Source: Photobacterium piscicola
GTDB taxonomy: Bacteria > Pseudomonadota > Gammaproteobacteria > Enterobacterales > Vibrionaceae
Reading direction: 5' to 3'
Length of the DNA stretch: 64,000 bases
Assembly (NCBI RefSeq): GCF_900166965.1
Contig: NZ_FUZI01000003.1
Coordinates: forward strand, 248,001-312,000
Under the pieces are notes generated by a model. It ran no database searches. It was not told the origin of the DNA and saw nothing but the letters and a program-made list of their open reading frames with translations. Position numbers and translations under genes: made by a program. This document shows, one piece after another, positions 54,650 through 63,331 of this stretch (position 1 is its first letter; every line of letters begins with the position of its first letter).

Positions 54650-54775
54650 CAAGCGAAACAAGACAAACAAGGCAAACAAGGCAAACAAGGCAAACAAGGC
54701 AAACAAGGCAAACAAGGCAAACAAGGCAAACAAGGCAAACAAGGCAAACAAGGCAAACAAGGCAAACAAGGCAAA
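54650..54775. repeat. 9-bp minisatellite B (unit CAAGGCAAA)
   Basis: Fourteen units of CAAGGCAAA, the first two degenerate (CAAGCGAAA and CAAGACAAA) and twelve exact. It directly follows minisatellite A. The minus strand reads as Phe-Ala-Leu or Leu-Pro-Cys repeats, which I do not accept as genes. The two arrays have the same unit length but different sequences. Confidence 0.95.
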
Positions 54776-54816
54776 CAAGCTAATTCAGGTAAATATGTTG
54801 CTTATAATAATCAACA

Positions 54817-54848
54817 AAAAAGGGATGCCATAGCATCCCCTTTTTATT
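54817..54848. terminator. Bidirectional terminator-like hairpin
   Basis: AAAAAGGGATGC/GCATCCCCTTTTT forms a hairpin with T-runs on either strand, next to minisatellite B. It follows no gene on the plus strand other than the repeat frame; on the minus strand it lies 85 bp after the gene at 54933. Confidence 0.75.
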
Positions 54849-54932
54849 GACCACGCTGATAGCTAGATCAAAAATCTGTTTTTCAATTTTTCTATCGGAG
54901 AGTCATTGAATAACGATTGGAAGCCACTCAGG

Positions 54933-55226
54933 TTATGAAATTCTGAATAGTTTAATCGAATCACGACGAACCGTTACGCCACGGAAAGTTACTGGCTCTA
55001 ACAACGTCATTAGTTGCTTAGAAACAAAAAACTTACCGCCATAGCTACGATCACCGCCACGATTAACCCAATCAGCAAATTCATCAGCCAGACTGAACAT
55101 TGAGTTACCGACTAATAAAACTAGAACTTTAGCAACTTCGCTATCGTTCTGACGGTTAAACTCTGCGTCACGAACTTTCTTACGATATTCGTCGACAATT
55201 CTTTCAAGGCACTCAAATCTGCTCAT
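54933..55226 (-). CDS. Conserved-looking hypothetical protein
   Basis: A 97-residue protein starting MSRFECLERIVDEYRKKVRD and containing a helical LVLLVGNSMFSLADEFADWVNRGGD stretch and a basic C-terminus VTVRRDSIKLFRI. I do not recognise the family. There is no signal peptide and no membrane segment. The start at 55226 has GGTGG upstream; a start 14 codons earlier is possible but has a hydrophobic N-terminus. It lies between the hairpin and a divergent ygbA-like gene. Confidence 0.55.
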   Translation of the reverse strand: MSRFECLERIVDEYRKKVRDAEFNRQNDSEVAKVLVLLVGNSMFSLADEFADWVNRGGDRSYGGKFFVSKQLMTLLEPVTFRGVTVRRDSIKLFRIS

Positions 55227-55396
55227 ATACACCACCATAAAAATCGAGGCGTGGATACTACTGCTCAACTCCCGTTAAATCAAGCCATCTCAGCATGTTT
55301 CTTGTGTTTCATCATTAAATTTTTCACTTTAATAACATTATTAATACTTATCACTAAAAAAATTCGTCTTTATCTTCATTTTTTGTCATTTTGATA

Positions 55397-55419
55397 AAGT
55401 TTTATTTAAAATACATCTT
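55397..55419. promoter_or_regulatory. NsrR-like box upstream of ygbA homologue
   Basis: AAGTTTTATTTAAAATACATCTT resembles the NsrR consensus (AAGATGYATTTTAAATRCATCTT), with the right half almost exact. It lies 46 bp before the gene start. E. coli ygbA is known as an NsrR target. Confidence 0.5.
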
Positions 55420-55464
55420 TATACGAGTTAGAATAATTCCTTTTACTCATAGTGGTCATAAAAC

Positions 55465-55872
55465 ATGAATAAAGAAACTGACTTTCGTCTATTAGGTCGG
55501 CTTGACAGTGAATTTAAGACGATAACCGCAATGATTGATATTTATTGTGCAAAACATCATCAAATCAATACTCTAAAATTTCAACGATGTAATAATTGTG
55601 ACCAATTTAGAGCTTACGTAAAACAGCGACTTGATCGCTGTCCTTATGGAGAAAATAAACCCAGTTGTAAGCAATGCCCTATCCATTGTTATAAGCCACA
55701 ACAAAAAATTATGTCACAAACGATTATGCGCTATTCAGGCCCTAAAATGATCGTTAAGCATCCAATAATGGCCATTAAGCACTTAATTCATGATAAAAAA
55801 ACGATACCTGAACGTAACAAAGAAATGCTCTCTAACCATCAAAAAAGAAAAGCGTTACTAAACAAGAAATAA
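55465..55872 (+). CDS. ygbA: YgbA family protein (nitrous oxide-stimulated promoter)
   Basis: A 135-residue protein of the family annotated as nitrous oxide-stimulated promoter proteins (E. coli YgbA). Its cysteine pattern CNNCDQFRAYVKQRLDRCPYGENKPSCKQCPIHCY is distinctive: six cysteines that probably bind an Fe-S cluster or zinc. YgbA has been tied to growth recovery after nitrosative stress; the molecular activity is not settled. An NsrR-like box before the gene supports nitric-oxide control. No operon partner. Confidence 0.8.
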   Translation: MNKETDFRLLGRLDSEFKTITAMIDIYCAKHHQINTLKFQRCNNCDQFRAYVKQRLDRCPYGENKPSCKQCPIHCYKPQQKIMSQTIMRYSGPKMIVKHPIMAIKHLIHDKKTIPERNKEMLSNHQKRKALLNKK

Positions 55873-56019
55873 AAGAGACAAACGCCCGCTAATAATAATT
55901 TCTTTGTCATTGATGATGATATTTAAAAGCCAAGATATTTTATGATAAGTGTGGAGATAAGACAGAGGCAGTCCTTATGTGTCTAAAGACTGCTTCAGAA
56001 ATAGCGCGAGGAAAGCTAT

Positions 56020-56388
56020 TTAGTTACGGTAAAAATCAATGACTTCAATTTTTACTGGGGTATTCTTTTTCGTTAGTTCAACTGTAAATTGATCTTCATC
56101 GACCACTTTAGCATCTTTAGCGCCTTCACCCACAACGCTCACCCCTTCAATTTTGGTGTAAAGCTTAGTGTAATCATAATGCATAGTTACCGTTACTTTA
56201 GTCGGCGCTGTCGTTGATAGTTCAAAAGTACAAATACCAGTTGGACAGAATACATCAATATCATCAGGTGATGTGACCGATACAGTATCAACATTTTTAA
56301 CAGGCGTTGCTGTAACCGTCGGTTCACTACACCCTGCTAATAACATTGTTGCTGCCACCACAATAAAACCTAATTGACTTTTTTTCAC
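56020..56388 (-). CDS. Lipoprotein of unknown function
   Basis: A 122-residue lipoprotein precursor with a signal sequence and lipobox (VAATMLLAGCSEP); the cysteine is residue 20. The mature domain is about 100 residues and beta-rich, with a cysteine pair (VFCPTGICTFEL) that could form a disulfide. The residue after the lipid cysteine is serine, consistent with sorting to the outer membrane. No family is recognised. It is a single gene with AT-rich flanks. Confidence 0.7.
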   Translation of the reverse strand: MKKSQLGFIVVAATMLLAGCSEPTVTATPVKNVDTVSVTSPDDIDVFCPTGICTFELSTTAPTKVTVTMHYDYTKLYTKIEGVSVVGEGAKDAKVVDEDQFTVELTKKNTPVKIEVIDFYRN

Positions 56389-56467
56389 AGATTAATCCTC
56401 ATTTAATTATATATGTCGTCATACCTATCTAACGTAAGCGCTTCACAACATATATTGAATGTATTCA

Positions 56468-57157
56468 TTATGGGTTGAGATCGTTAATTTCATCAACCGT
56501 TAAATAACGCCATTGACCTTCATCAACATCTAACGTTACGCAACCAATGCTCTCACGATGCAAACCTACCACTTTGTTACCAATACTGGCAAACATGCGT
56601 TTCACTTGATGAAATTTACCTTCAGTGATCGTTAATAGCACTTGTTTATCATCAACGATAGTTAATATTGCTGGCGCAGTTAACTGCGGTTCACCTTGCA
56701 ACTTAATTCCTTTAGCAAACAATATCTTGGCACTTATATCTATCGATTTCCGAAGGTGTACGCGATACACTTTTGGGCATAATTTATTAGGCGAAGTAAT
56801 ATTAAATGACCATCGACCATCATCAGTAATCAAGACTAATCCTGTGGTATCTGCATCTAATCGCCCCACAATATGCAGTTCTTGTGGTCGTTCTATATCA
56901 ATATAATTGAAAAGTGATGGGTAAACTTCGTCAATATTAGAACAAATTGTTTGCGCAGGTTTATTCATTAATAGATAACGAAATGGGCGAGGGAAAAGTT
57001 GCTTACCTAAAAATATTACTTCATTATTTTCATGAACTTGAGCTGAAATATCAGAGATCACGTTGCCGTTAACCTTAATATCACCCTCTTCAATATGAGC
57101 AATAGCTTGTGCTTTCGTCAATGCTGTACTTTTACAAATAAATTTATCAAGACGCAT
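56468..57157 (-). CDS. rsuA: 16S rRNA pseudouridine synthase (RsuA family)
   Basis: A 229-residue pseudouridine synthase with an N-terminal S4 RNA-binding domain (MRLDKFICKSTALTKAQAIAHIEEGDIKVNG) and the RsuA/RluB/E/F catalytic domain; the catalytic aspartate lies in GRLDADTTGLVLITDDG, followed by KVYRVHL and EGKFHQVKRMF. RsuA modifies U516 of 16S rRNA. The start at 57157 begins the S4 domain; the frame is open for 16 more codons. Assignment to RsuA rather than a paralogue is likely but not proven. The 347-bp gap upstream holds nothing that I can support. Confidence 0.85.
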   Translation of the reverse strand: MRLDKFICKSTALTKAQAIAHIEEGDIKVNGNVISDISAQVHENNEVIFLGKQLFPRPFRYLLMNKPAQTICSNIDEVYPSLFNYIDIERPQELHIVGRLDADTTGLVLITDDGRWSFNITSPNKLCPKVYRVHLRKSIDISAKILFAKGIKLQGEPQLTAPAILTIVDDKQVLLTITEGKFHQVKRMFASIGNKVVGLHRESIGCVTLDVDEGQWRYLTVDEINDLNP

Positions 57158-57504
57158 AAAAACATCGCTATTTATAAAGCGATTATTATCCTTGTCCGTC
57201 AGCAATAAGCAACTGTTAGACGGATATTTAATCTCTCACTATGAAACCTTTATGATAACGATTATTCATATTTACTTACATCACACAGCACTTAAACAGT
57301 ACCCTGCTGCATTAATCTCGAACACTTAATTTTCCGCCCATCTAAATATACCCACACAGAATAAAATGCGATCTATCTCAATAATTTTATTAATTTACAA
57401 AATATTGTTTGTCGCAATAATAAAGCTAGGCTAATATCGCGCAACTTTGGTAATACTGCAATTACCATAACCAAGATAATCTCTTTATAATCATTAGGTT
57501 AATA

Positions 57505-58278
57505 ATGTCTTATAACGCTTTATACACTGATTTGTCTGGCTACTATGATTTAATGTGTGCTGATATTGATTACCAAGAACAAAGTAATTGTGTCCGTAGA
57601 CTCCACCAGCTATTTGGCAATCAAGGCACACGTTACCTTGATCTTGCTTGTGGTACTGGTCCTCATGTTGAACATTTTATTGGTTATGGTTATCAAGCAA
57701 GTGGCTTAGATATTAATCAACCAATGCTGAACATTGCTCAACAGCGTTGCCCTCAAGCAACATTTGTTCAGCACGATATGTGTAACTTTACTGTTGATGC
57801 TCCATTAGACTTAATTACTTGTTTCTTATATTCGCTGCATTACAACGCCAATATTGAAAAGCTGATGCAATGTATTGAAAGTGCATATAATGCCTTAGCT
57901 CAAGATGGTGTTTTTTGTTTCAATGCCGTTGATAAAGATAAAATCGATAACAACTCTTTTGTTCGCCATACAACTGAATTTGAAGACAGCCATTTTATGT
58001 TTCAATCAGGCTGGAATTACTGTGGTGAAGGAGAGCATCAACAATTACAACTTCACATTGAAAAAACAAGTGACAATGTAACGCAATCTTGGCGTGATAA
58101 TCACCCAATGGTGGCAATCAACTATGCTCAATTACAGCAGTTATTAGCACCCTTTTTTGATGTGACCATGTTTGAACATAGCTACGACAAAATAGTGCCT
58201 TGGAATGGCCGTTCTGGTAATGCTATTTTTGTGTGTGTTAAAAAAGAAAACGTCATCATCAATCAACAAGCCGCATAA
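57505..58278 (+). CDS. Class I SAM-dependent methyltransferase
   Basis: A 257-residue methyltransferase with SAM motif I YLDLACGTGPHVEHF, the acidic loop GLDINQPMLNIAQQR, motif DLITCFLYSLHY and a C-terminal beta-rich portion ending in NGRSGNAIFVCVKKE. The N-terminal YTDLSGYYDLMCADIDY is common in small-molecule methyltransferases of this subgroup. Substrate unknown. It converges with the hpf-like gene on a shared hairpin. Confidence 0.8.
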   Translation: MSYNALYTDLSGYYDLMCADIDYQEQSNCVRRLHQLFGNQGTRYLDLACGTGPHVEHFIGYGYQASGLDINQPMLNIAQQRCPQATFVQHDMCNFTVDAPLDLITCFLYSLHYNANIEKLMQCIESAYNALAQDGVFCFNAVDKDKIDNNSFVRHTTEFEDSHFMFQSGWNYCGEGEHQQLQLHIEKTSDNVTQSWRDNHPMVAINYAQLQQLLAPFFDVTMFEHSYDKIVPWNGRSGNAIFVCVKKENVIINQQAA

Positions 58279-58310
58279 AAAAACCTCGATCAATATAACT
58301 TGATCGAGGC
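58278..58310 (-). terminator. Terminator between methyltransferase and HPF genes
   Basis: The CCTCGATCAA/TTGATCGAGG hairpin has a strong T-run only on the minus strand, so it mainly terminates the gene starting at 58767; it may also act on the plus strand. Confidence 0.75.
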
Positions 58311-58377
58311 TTCATTTGCTTAACTAATAATAATATTACTGTGCCGTATTGTTATAACACAACACGTTAAAGCGCTA

Positions 58378-58767
58378 TTATTTTTCGTTTTCAGCAATAA
58401 CTACATCGGCAGCAGCTTCTGCTGACGCTTCTTCTTCTTTAAGGAAGTTTTCTTTGTCACGTTCATTTAATTCAGAACGGTGAGCAAGTGGCTTCTCTTT
58501 TTTCTTGATGATTTGGCGTTCTAAACGAGCAAATGCAGCGCTTAGTGCTTCACTTAATTCTTTTTCATCAGCAGATGCTTCAATATCACCTACGCTAGTC
58601 TTAACCGCAATCTCGACAATAAATTGACGGCCTGGTTCTAGCTTCATAAATACATTACGGCTATGGAAAGCCACTTGGAATTTATCAAATTTAGCAAACT
58701 CAGATTCAATATGAGCTTCCATGTAGTCAGGTAATTCAAAACCTTTAGCAGTTACTTTTAAAGTCAT
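58378..58767 (-). CDS. Ribosome hibernation-promoting factor family protein
   Basis: A 129-residue protein of the HPF/RaiA (YfiA) family that binds the 30S decoding region to silence ribosomes in stationary phase. The N-terminal S30AE-type fold (TLKVTAKGFELPDYMEAHIESEFAKFDKF through EIAVKTSVGDIEASADEKELSEALSAAF) is followed by a charged Ala/Glu-rich tail of about 40 residues. It lacks the dimerisation domain of long HPF. The ATG at 58767 has GGTGG eight bases upstream; the GTG at 58782 overlaps that site. A CRP site lies upstream. Confidence 0.85.
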   Translation of the reverse strand: MTLKVTAKGFELPDYMEAHIESEFAKFDKFQVAFHSRNVFMKLEPGRQFIVEIAVKTSVGDIEASADEKELSEALSAAFARLERQIIKKKEKPLAHRSELNERDKENFLKEEEASAEAAADVVIAENEK

Positions 58768-58842
58768 TTTTTTATCCACCAATAATTTATTAAGTTATTT
58801 ATTGTTTGTGCTATTAAGATGAACCTAAATTAAAAAACAAAA

Positions 58843-58858
58843 CGTGACATAGATCACG
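58843..58858. promoter_or_regulatory. CRP site upstream of HPF-family gene
   Basis: CGTGACATAGATCACG has both CRP half-sites in the right spacing (GTGA-N6-TCAC). It lies 76 bp upstream of the start codon. The rest of 58860-59250 is AT-rich, with no gene that I can support. Confidence 0.65.
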
Positions 58859-59254
58859 CTTTCAAATCATAGCTATTGAACATATATTTAATAAAACCTG
58901 TTAAATCAACTACAAACAATCACAAATAGTGCAAAAAACAATCACAAACAAAAATAACTGTTCATTAAAAATACCATTTATCTATCTTTCTATCTCCTTG
59001 GTTTTTCTGAAAAAAAATATTTAAATAAAATTAGATCTAAATGATTGATCTGGTCTATGTTTTATCTCACTAATGTTTAAATCTTATTTAATTACCTATT
59101 TATAATAATTGATTACATAAATTTGAGTTTTAACCTTGAGGTTTTAGATAATGACTTAAATAGATAGTACGGCTAATGTGATTGCATCATATATATTTAA
59201 TATGTGATTTATGCTTTAGCGTTTTTAAATTTAAATTATCATTGGTATAGAATT

Positions 59255-60616
59255 ATGAATCAGACATACCCTCTATTAAAAGGCAATTGGCTTCCTAAAA
59301 ATAAAGCCCATGTTGCAGCTTGGATTAAAGATTTAAAAACTCGTACGCATTTAACATCTAATACTATTGCTCAGCCTATTATCGATTTTAAAGAATTGGT
59401 AGAGAATGACCCTACGCTACTACGCCTTTCACAAGATATGTTTAGTGAAGCTAAAAGCCACAAAGAATTAACGCCTTTAGAAACACCAGAGGTGAATGAC
59501 TTTGATGAATTTTTAGTTTTACTGAATCATATAATGACGCAAGCACCAGAGTGCACTGAGTTTTTAGATCCTAAAACAGGCGCACTTGAACCATGTGGTT
59601 TAATTGGTTTCCCTATTAATGCGCTACTTGATTGGCCAATGGCAACAGATTCAGGTTATGCGTTCTTTGCAAACGAACTTGTTAACCAACAATTTAAGAA
59701 AATTCTGACTTACTGGAGTTTATACCTTTCATCTCCAGCATCACGCTCAGTATTAATTGAAAACCATCCAGATCGCACACCAAAAGTCTTTGGTTGGTTA
59801 AGTGATAACGCCCAAAAAGAAATGGTCACTGTCGCTTGTCAGGCAGAAGCCAGTGATTCAGAAAATCATGATAAGCCGTTTGAGCATTTCTTTAACTGTG
59901 ATCCAACAGATCAACACTATGGTTTTAAATCATGGGATGACTTCTTTACTCGTACATTTAAAGACGGCGTAAGACCTATTGCTGAAGGTGATGATGTTAT
60001 TGCTAACGCCTGTGAGTCAGCACCATTACAGGTTGTTACCAACGTCGCTAAATCTTCAAATTTCTGGCTTAAAGGTCAACCCTATTCATTAGAAAACATG
60101 ATGGATTTTGATCCACTAGCTGAACAATTTGTTGGCGGTACAGTTTATCAAGCATTCCTTAGTGCATTAAGCTACCACCGCTGGAACAGTCCAGTAACGG
60201 GTACTGTTAAAAAGACTTACATGGTTAACGGCTCATATTACTTAGGTAACCGTTACCAAGGCTTTAATAACCCAGACGGTGCCGACGATAGTGCGCCTAA
60301 CAATTCACAACCATTCTTAACTGCGGTTGCGACACGTGCTGTTATCTTTATTGAATCAGATAACCCTAACATTGGCTTGATGTGCTTTATTGCTATTGGT
60401 ATGGCTGAAGTGTCTTCTTGTGCTGTGACTGTTGAAGAAGGCCAACATATTAATAAAGGTGATGAACTTGGTATGTTCCACTTTGGTGGTTCTACACACT
60501 GCCTAATCTTCAAACCAGAAGTAGAGCTAGAGTTTGATTTCCACAATACAGCACCAGGTCTTGATGCAAGCAACATTCCAGTATGTTCTCGTATTGCGAC
60601 AGTAAAGAATAAATAG
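59255..60616 (+). CDS. Phosphatidylserine decarboxylase-family pyruvoyl enzyme
   Basis: A 453-residue protein with the two-part layout of PSD-related enzymes: an N-terminal PSDC-type helical domain (to about residue 200) and the C-terminal decarboxylase fold. The self-cleavage motif near the C-terminus reads FGGSTHCLIF, matching the GGST/LGST motif where the serine becomes the pyruvoyl group; the SYHRWNSPVTGTV segment carries the conserved histidine. This architecture is that of L-tryptophan decarboxylases of the PsiD type rather than of membrane PSD, and no transmembrane anchor is visible. The substrate is therefore open. Confidence 0.78.
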   Translation: MNQTYPLLKGNWLPKNKAHVAAWIKDLKTRTHLTSNTIAQPIIDFKELVENDPTLLRLSQDMFSEAKSHKELTPLETPEVNDFDEFLVLLNHIMTQAPECTEFLDPKTGALEPCGLIGFPINALLDWPMATDSGYAFFANELVNQQFKKILTYWSLYLSSPASRSVLIENHPDRTPKVFGWLSDNAQKEMVTVACQAEASDSENHDKPFEHFFNCDPTDQHYGFKSWDDFFTRTFKDGVRPIAEGDDVIANACESAPLQVVTNVAKSSNFWLKGQPYSLENMMDFDPLAEQFVGGTVYQAFLSALSYHRWNSPVTGTVKKTYMVNGSYYLGNRYQGFNNPDGADDSAPNNSQPFLTAVATRAVIFIESDNPNIGLMCFIAIGMAEVSSCAVTVEEGQHINKGDELGMFHFGGSTHCLIFKPEVELEFDFHNTAPGLDASNIPVCSRIATVKNK

Positions 60617-60639
60617 TACTGCTGATAAGACAAATACTA

Positions 60640-60670
60640 AGGCAGCCTCATTTCAGGCTGCTTTTTTTAT
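60640..60670 (+). terminator. Rho-independent terminator after decarboxylase gene
   Basis: AGGCAGCCT/AGGCTGC with loop CATTTC is followed by seven T residues. Confidence 0.8.
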
Positions 60671-61041
60671 GCTTTAACTTGCCAACCCGAACGCGTTTTA
60701 ATAAAGATGACTTGCTGTTGGTTGCTACTGATATCCCCTGCTTTATATCGTCCATATTCCATAGACAATGCATGCAAGCCTAAACCTGAGTCTTGAGTAT
60801 CTTTACTGATCACATGGTTTTCTTGATTTTGAATAAATCGAATGTCGTAACTCACTTCAGCGACATATTGATCATATTTTTTATAACCACTAACTTTAAC
60901 GAAATTATCAACAGTTAAGATTGAACTCGCTTTTGAGGACTGTGCTGCGGAATAAAAGGCGTGTTCTAATATGGTGTCATTAGGTATTTCTGTACACCCA
61001 GCGAGAAAAGGAATCATCGCTATACCTATATGTTTGTTCAT
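60667..61041 (-). CDS. Lipoprotein of unknown function
   Basis: A 124-residue precursor with a short lipoprotein signal (MNKHIGIAMIPFLAGC) whose cysteine is residue 16. The mature part has a SYDIRFIQNQ strand and ends GWQVKA; the layout looks like a small periplasmic beta domain. The start at 61041 gives a proper lipobox distance; an in-frame ATG at 61065 would lengthen the leader. Its stop lies in the terminator of the convergent decarboxylase gene. The family is unrecognised. Confidence 0.65.
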   Translation of the reverse strand: MNKHIGIAMIPFLAGCTEIPNDTILEHAFYSAAQSSKASSILTVDNFVKVSGYKKYDQYVAEVSYDIRFIQNQENHVISKDTQDSGLGLHALSMEYGRYKAGDISSNQQQVIFIKTRSGWQVKA

Positions 61042-61153
61042 ACCAACATCCTTTGTCATTAACAATAAGAAACAGATATCATATTAAGTGACGTTATCTA
61101 TAATGACAAAGGAAAAACAGCGTTATACTCATTTTCTGTGTTACAGACACCAT

Positions 61154-61675
61154 TTATAATGCAGCAACACGACGGGTTTCTTTTACCCAATGGTTTATCA
61201 ATTTACCGATAGCTTCTGTATTTGCGTATTGGTGCCTATCACCCATGATCTCGACACAACTTATATTATGCTTACCCGCAACGGCTGCTGCGATTTCAGC
61301 GTATGATCCAAAAGGATCGTGGTTTTCTTGAATAATCAATACCGGCTGACCTTTTTCATCCAGTGCTGGCAATAAATCATGTTCGGATTCAGAAAATAGA
61401 CTCCATGCCACACCAATCAAGACTAACCGATCCCAGCTAATGGTATTTTGTGCTTTAAGGGTAATTAATGTCCCTATCGATTTAGTAATCACTACATCAA
61501 AATGCCCTGATGGTAAATAAGTTAGTTCTTTATCAACGCTAAAAGCTTGTTCATTGTCCCATGCTGCAAAACGATGCATTTCGACTTGCTCTTGACGCCA
61601 CTGCGTTGCTGATAATATTTTAAATAACCACGATTCAGTAATTGGCATTTTTCCCGGTATCGCTAAAATCTTCAT
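61154..61675 (-). CDS. Small alpha/beta-hydrolase-fold protein
   Basis: A 173-residue protein with a minimal alpha/beta-hydrolase fold. The nucleophile elbow reads VITKSIGTLITL, with Lys before the serine instead of Gly, an aspartate is offered by QENHDPFGSYAE and the histidine by GDRHQYANT. The lid region found in larger esterases is missing. The substrate is unknown. It is a single gene upstream of the 557-bp AT-rich gap 61676-62232, which carries no feature that I can support. Confidence 0.6.
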   Translation of the reverse strand: MKILAIPGKMPITESWLFKILSATQWRQEQVEMHRFAAWDNEQAFSVDKELTYLPSGHFDVVITKSIGTLITLKAQNTISWDRLVLIGVAWSLFSESEHDLLPALDEKGQPVLIIQENHDPFGSYAEIAAAVAGKHNISCVEIMGDRHQYANTEAIGKLINHWVKETRRVAAL

Positions 61676-62232
61676 TATTTATCCTTAGTTAGACTTACCA
61701 TACAAAAAACTAATAATATAATAGTCTTGTTTATCCATTAAGGAGTCACTCAAAAACGCAATATAATTGTTAATTGACATCTATCAATAAATGACCATAT
61801 AGAGGGAATTATAACTAGATAATTTGTAATTTAAGTATTTCAGAATAGAATTTAAAAACTACTGAATATTGTTTTTATAATATAAGTACGATATATGTTT
61901 TTTATTTATGATATCTAAATTAAACTACAATATAAATTTTCCACTAGTTTGATCACACAAAAACAATTTAAAATACAATTAAGCAGACTAAATTAATTAT
62001 ATTTTCATTTCAGGCCTGATTGATAATTTATTAGAATGAAATATTTTAATATATTCCTATTCCTTATGTATTATTTTAAATGATATATAAGAAAAATATT
62101 TAAATACTATTTTTGTGATTATAAACCTTTAAATATAGACTGTAGTTGTCTACAATTCGCCGAGTCACACTAGGTGATTGTTAACACCCATAAGCATTAC
62201 CTTAAAAATATAGATATCAAAGGATTAATTTC

Positions 62233-62460
62233 ATGAGTAACATGCCTCTTAATGGTGTTTATCGTGCTGTTTTTAAAGCAAATATAGTAATGAGCCAGTC
62301 ATTACTACAAGATCGATTTCAAATTAGAAAAGATCAGCGACATATCACATTAGAAAAAGTAAAAATGCTCGATAAAAATAGTCAAATAGAACCAATATTA
62401 ACCGGTGACTCTTCTGATATTTATAAAAAAATTCAAGAAATAATATTCTCGATTCAATAA
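62233..62460 (+). CDS. Small hypothetical protein
   Basis: A 75-residue basic, mostly helical protein (QSLLQDRFQIRKDQRHITLEK, then a DIYKKIQEIIFSIQ end). No signal peptide, membrane segment or recognised family. AAAGGA lies 12 bp before the ATG, a fair ribosome-binding site. It sits alone between two AT-rich gaps and converges with the acetyltransferase gene. Confidence 0.5.
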   Translation: MSNMPLNGVYRAVFKANIVMSQSLLQDRFQIRKDQRHITLEKVKMLDKNSQIEPILTGDSSDIYKKIQEIIFSIQ

Positions 62461-62519
62461 CAGATCGTATTTTTATATTATGCAGATCTTATTTATATTT
62501 ATAACTACCATTAATTTGT

Positions 62520-63116
62520 TTAATACCTTTTCTCTTTATAAAAATAAATTTTATCATGCTCATTAATTTCACGACTAACATTACACGGGTTTCCCATCGC
62601 AACCACATTGCTTGGAATATCCCTTGTCACAATACTACCTGCACCAATGACGGTATTATCACCAATTGAGATACCGGGTAAAATTACACACTGAGCACCG
62701 ATCCAAACATTATTTCCAATTGTCACCGGAATATTAAATTGTGTTACCTGCTGACGTCGCAGGGGATCAATAGGATGCCCTGCTGTTGCTATAGTCACAT
62801 TCGGACCAATCATGACATCATTACCAATATAAATATGAGTATCATCAACCAAGGTTAAATTGAAATTCACGTACACATTTCGACCCAAATGGGTATGTTT
62901 ACCCCAATTTGCATGCAAAGGCGGCTCGATATAACATCCCTCACCTACTTCAGCAAACAATTGCTGCATCAGTTGAGTACGTTTTTCTATTTCAGAAGGT
63001 CGAGTATGATTAAAATCATAAAGCACTTCTAAACATGCTAATTGTCGTTCTGCAAGAGCATCATCACAAGCATAAACTTGTTGGCTATGTAATTTATCTT
63101 CAGGATTAACTATCAT
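62520..63116 (-). CDS. Sugar O-acetyltransferase (maltose/galactoside acetyltransferase family)
   Basis: A 198-residue left-handed beta-helix acyltransferase of the Maa/LacA/NodL group, which acetylates sugar hydroxyls with acetyl-CoA. The N-terminal capping domain (LHSQQVYACDDALAERQLACLEVLYDFNHTRP) is followed by hexapeptide repeats (IGNDVMIGPNVTI, IGNNVWIGAQCVILPG, IGDNTVIGAGSIVT) and the active-site histidine in TAGHPIDP. The acceptor sugar is not visible. It stands alone upstream of the peroxidase gene. Confidence 0.88.
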   Translation of the reverse strand: MIVNPEDKLHSQQVYACDDALAERQLACLEVLYDFNHTRPSEIEKRTQLMQQLFAEVGEGCYIEPPLHANWGKHTHLGRNVYVNFNLTLVDDTHIYIGNDVMIGPNVTIATAGHPIDPLRRQQVTQFNIPVTIGNNVWIGAQCVILPGISIGDNTVIGAGSIVTRDIPSNVVAMGNPCNVSREINEHDKIYFYKEKRY

Positions 63117-63331
63117 TATTTAATTTATCACCTTGATATTGTTAAATTAAAACTAACACAGCCGAGCTTGATTGCTCTAATAATACTGGTGTAATTAGTA
63201 TCAAAAATAGAGAAAGATCACTCAATTCTTTTTCCGCATTTTTTGTTGCAACTTGATACATAAAATCACATGCGAACCCCACCCATCTCAATTACAATCA
63301 GCACTTCTTTCCGTAAAATTTAATATAGATT

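Noticed and set aside
54551-54775. CRISPR array
   Set aside because: The units are 9 bp with no spacers, and there are no cas genes.
54509-54850. Long repeat-encoded proteins (Phe-Ala-Leu, Leu-Pro-Cys or Gln-Glu-Val/Gln-Gly-Lys repeats)
   Set aside because: They are open in every frame only because the 9-bp units lack stop codons; no ribosome-binding site or non-repeat domain supports them.
61676-62232. Hidden RNA gene in the AT-rich gap
   Set aside because: No stable hairpin with T-run or match to a known RNA was found by eye.
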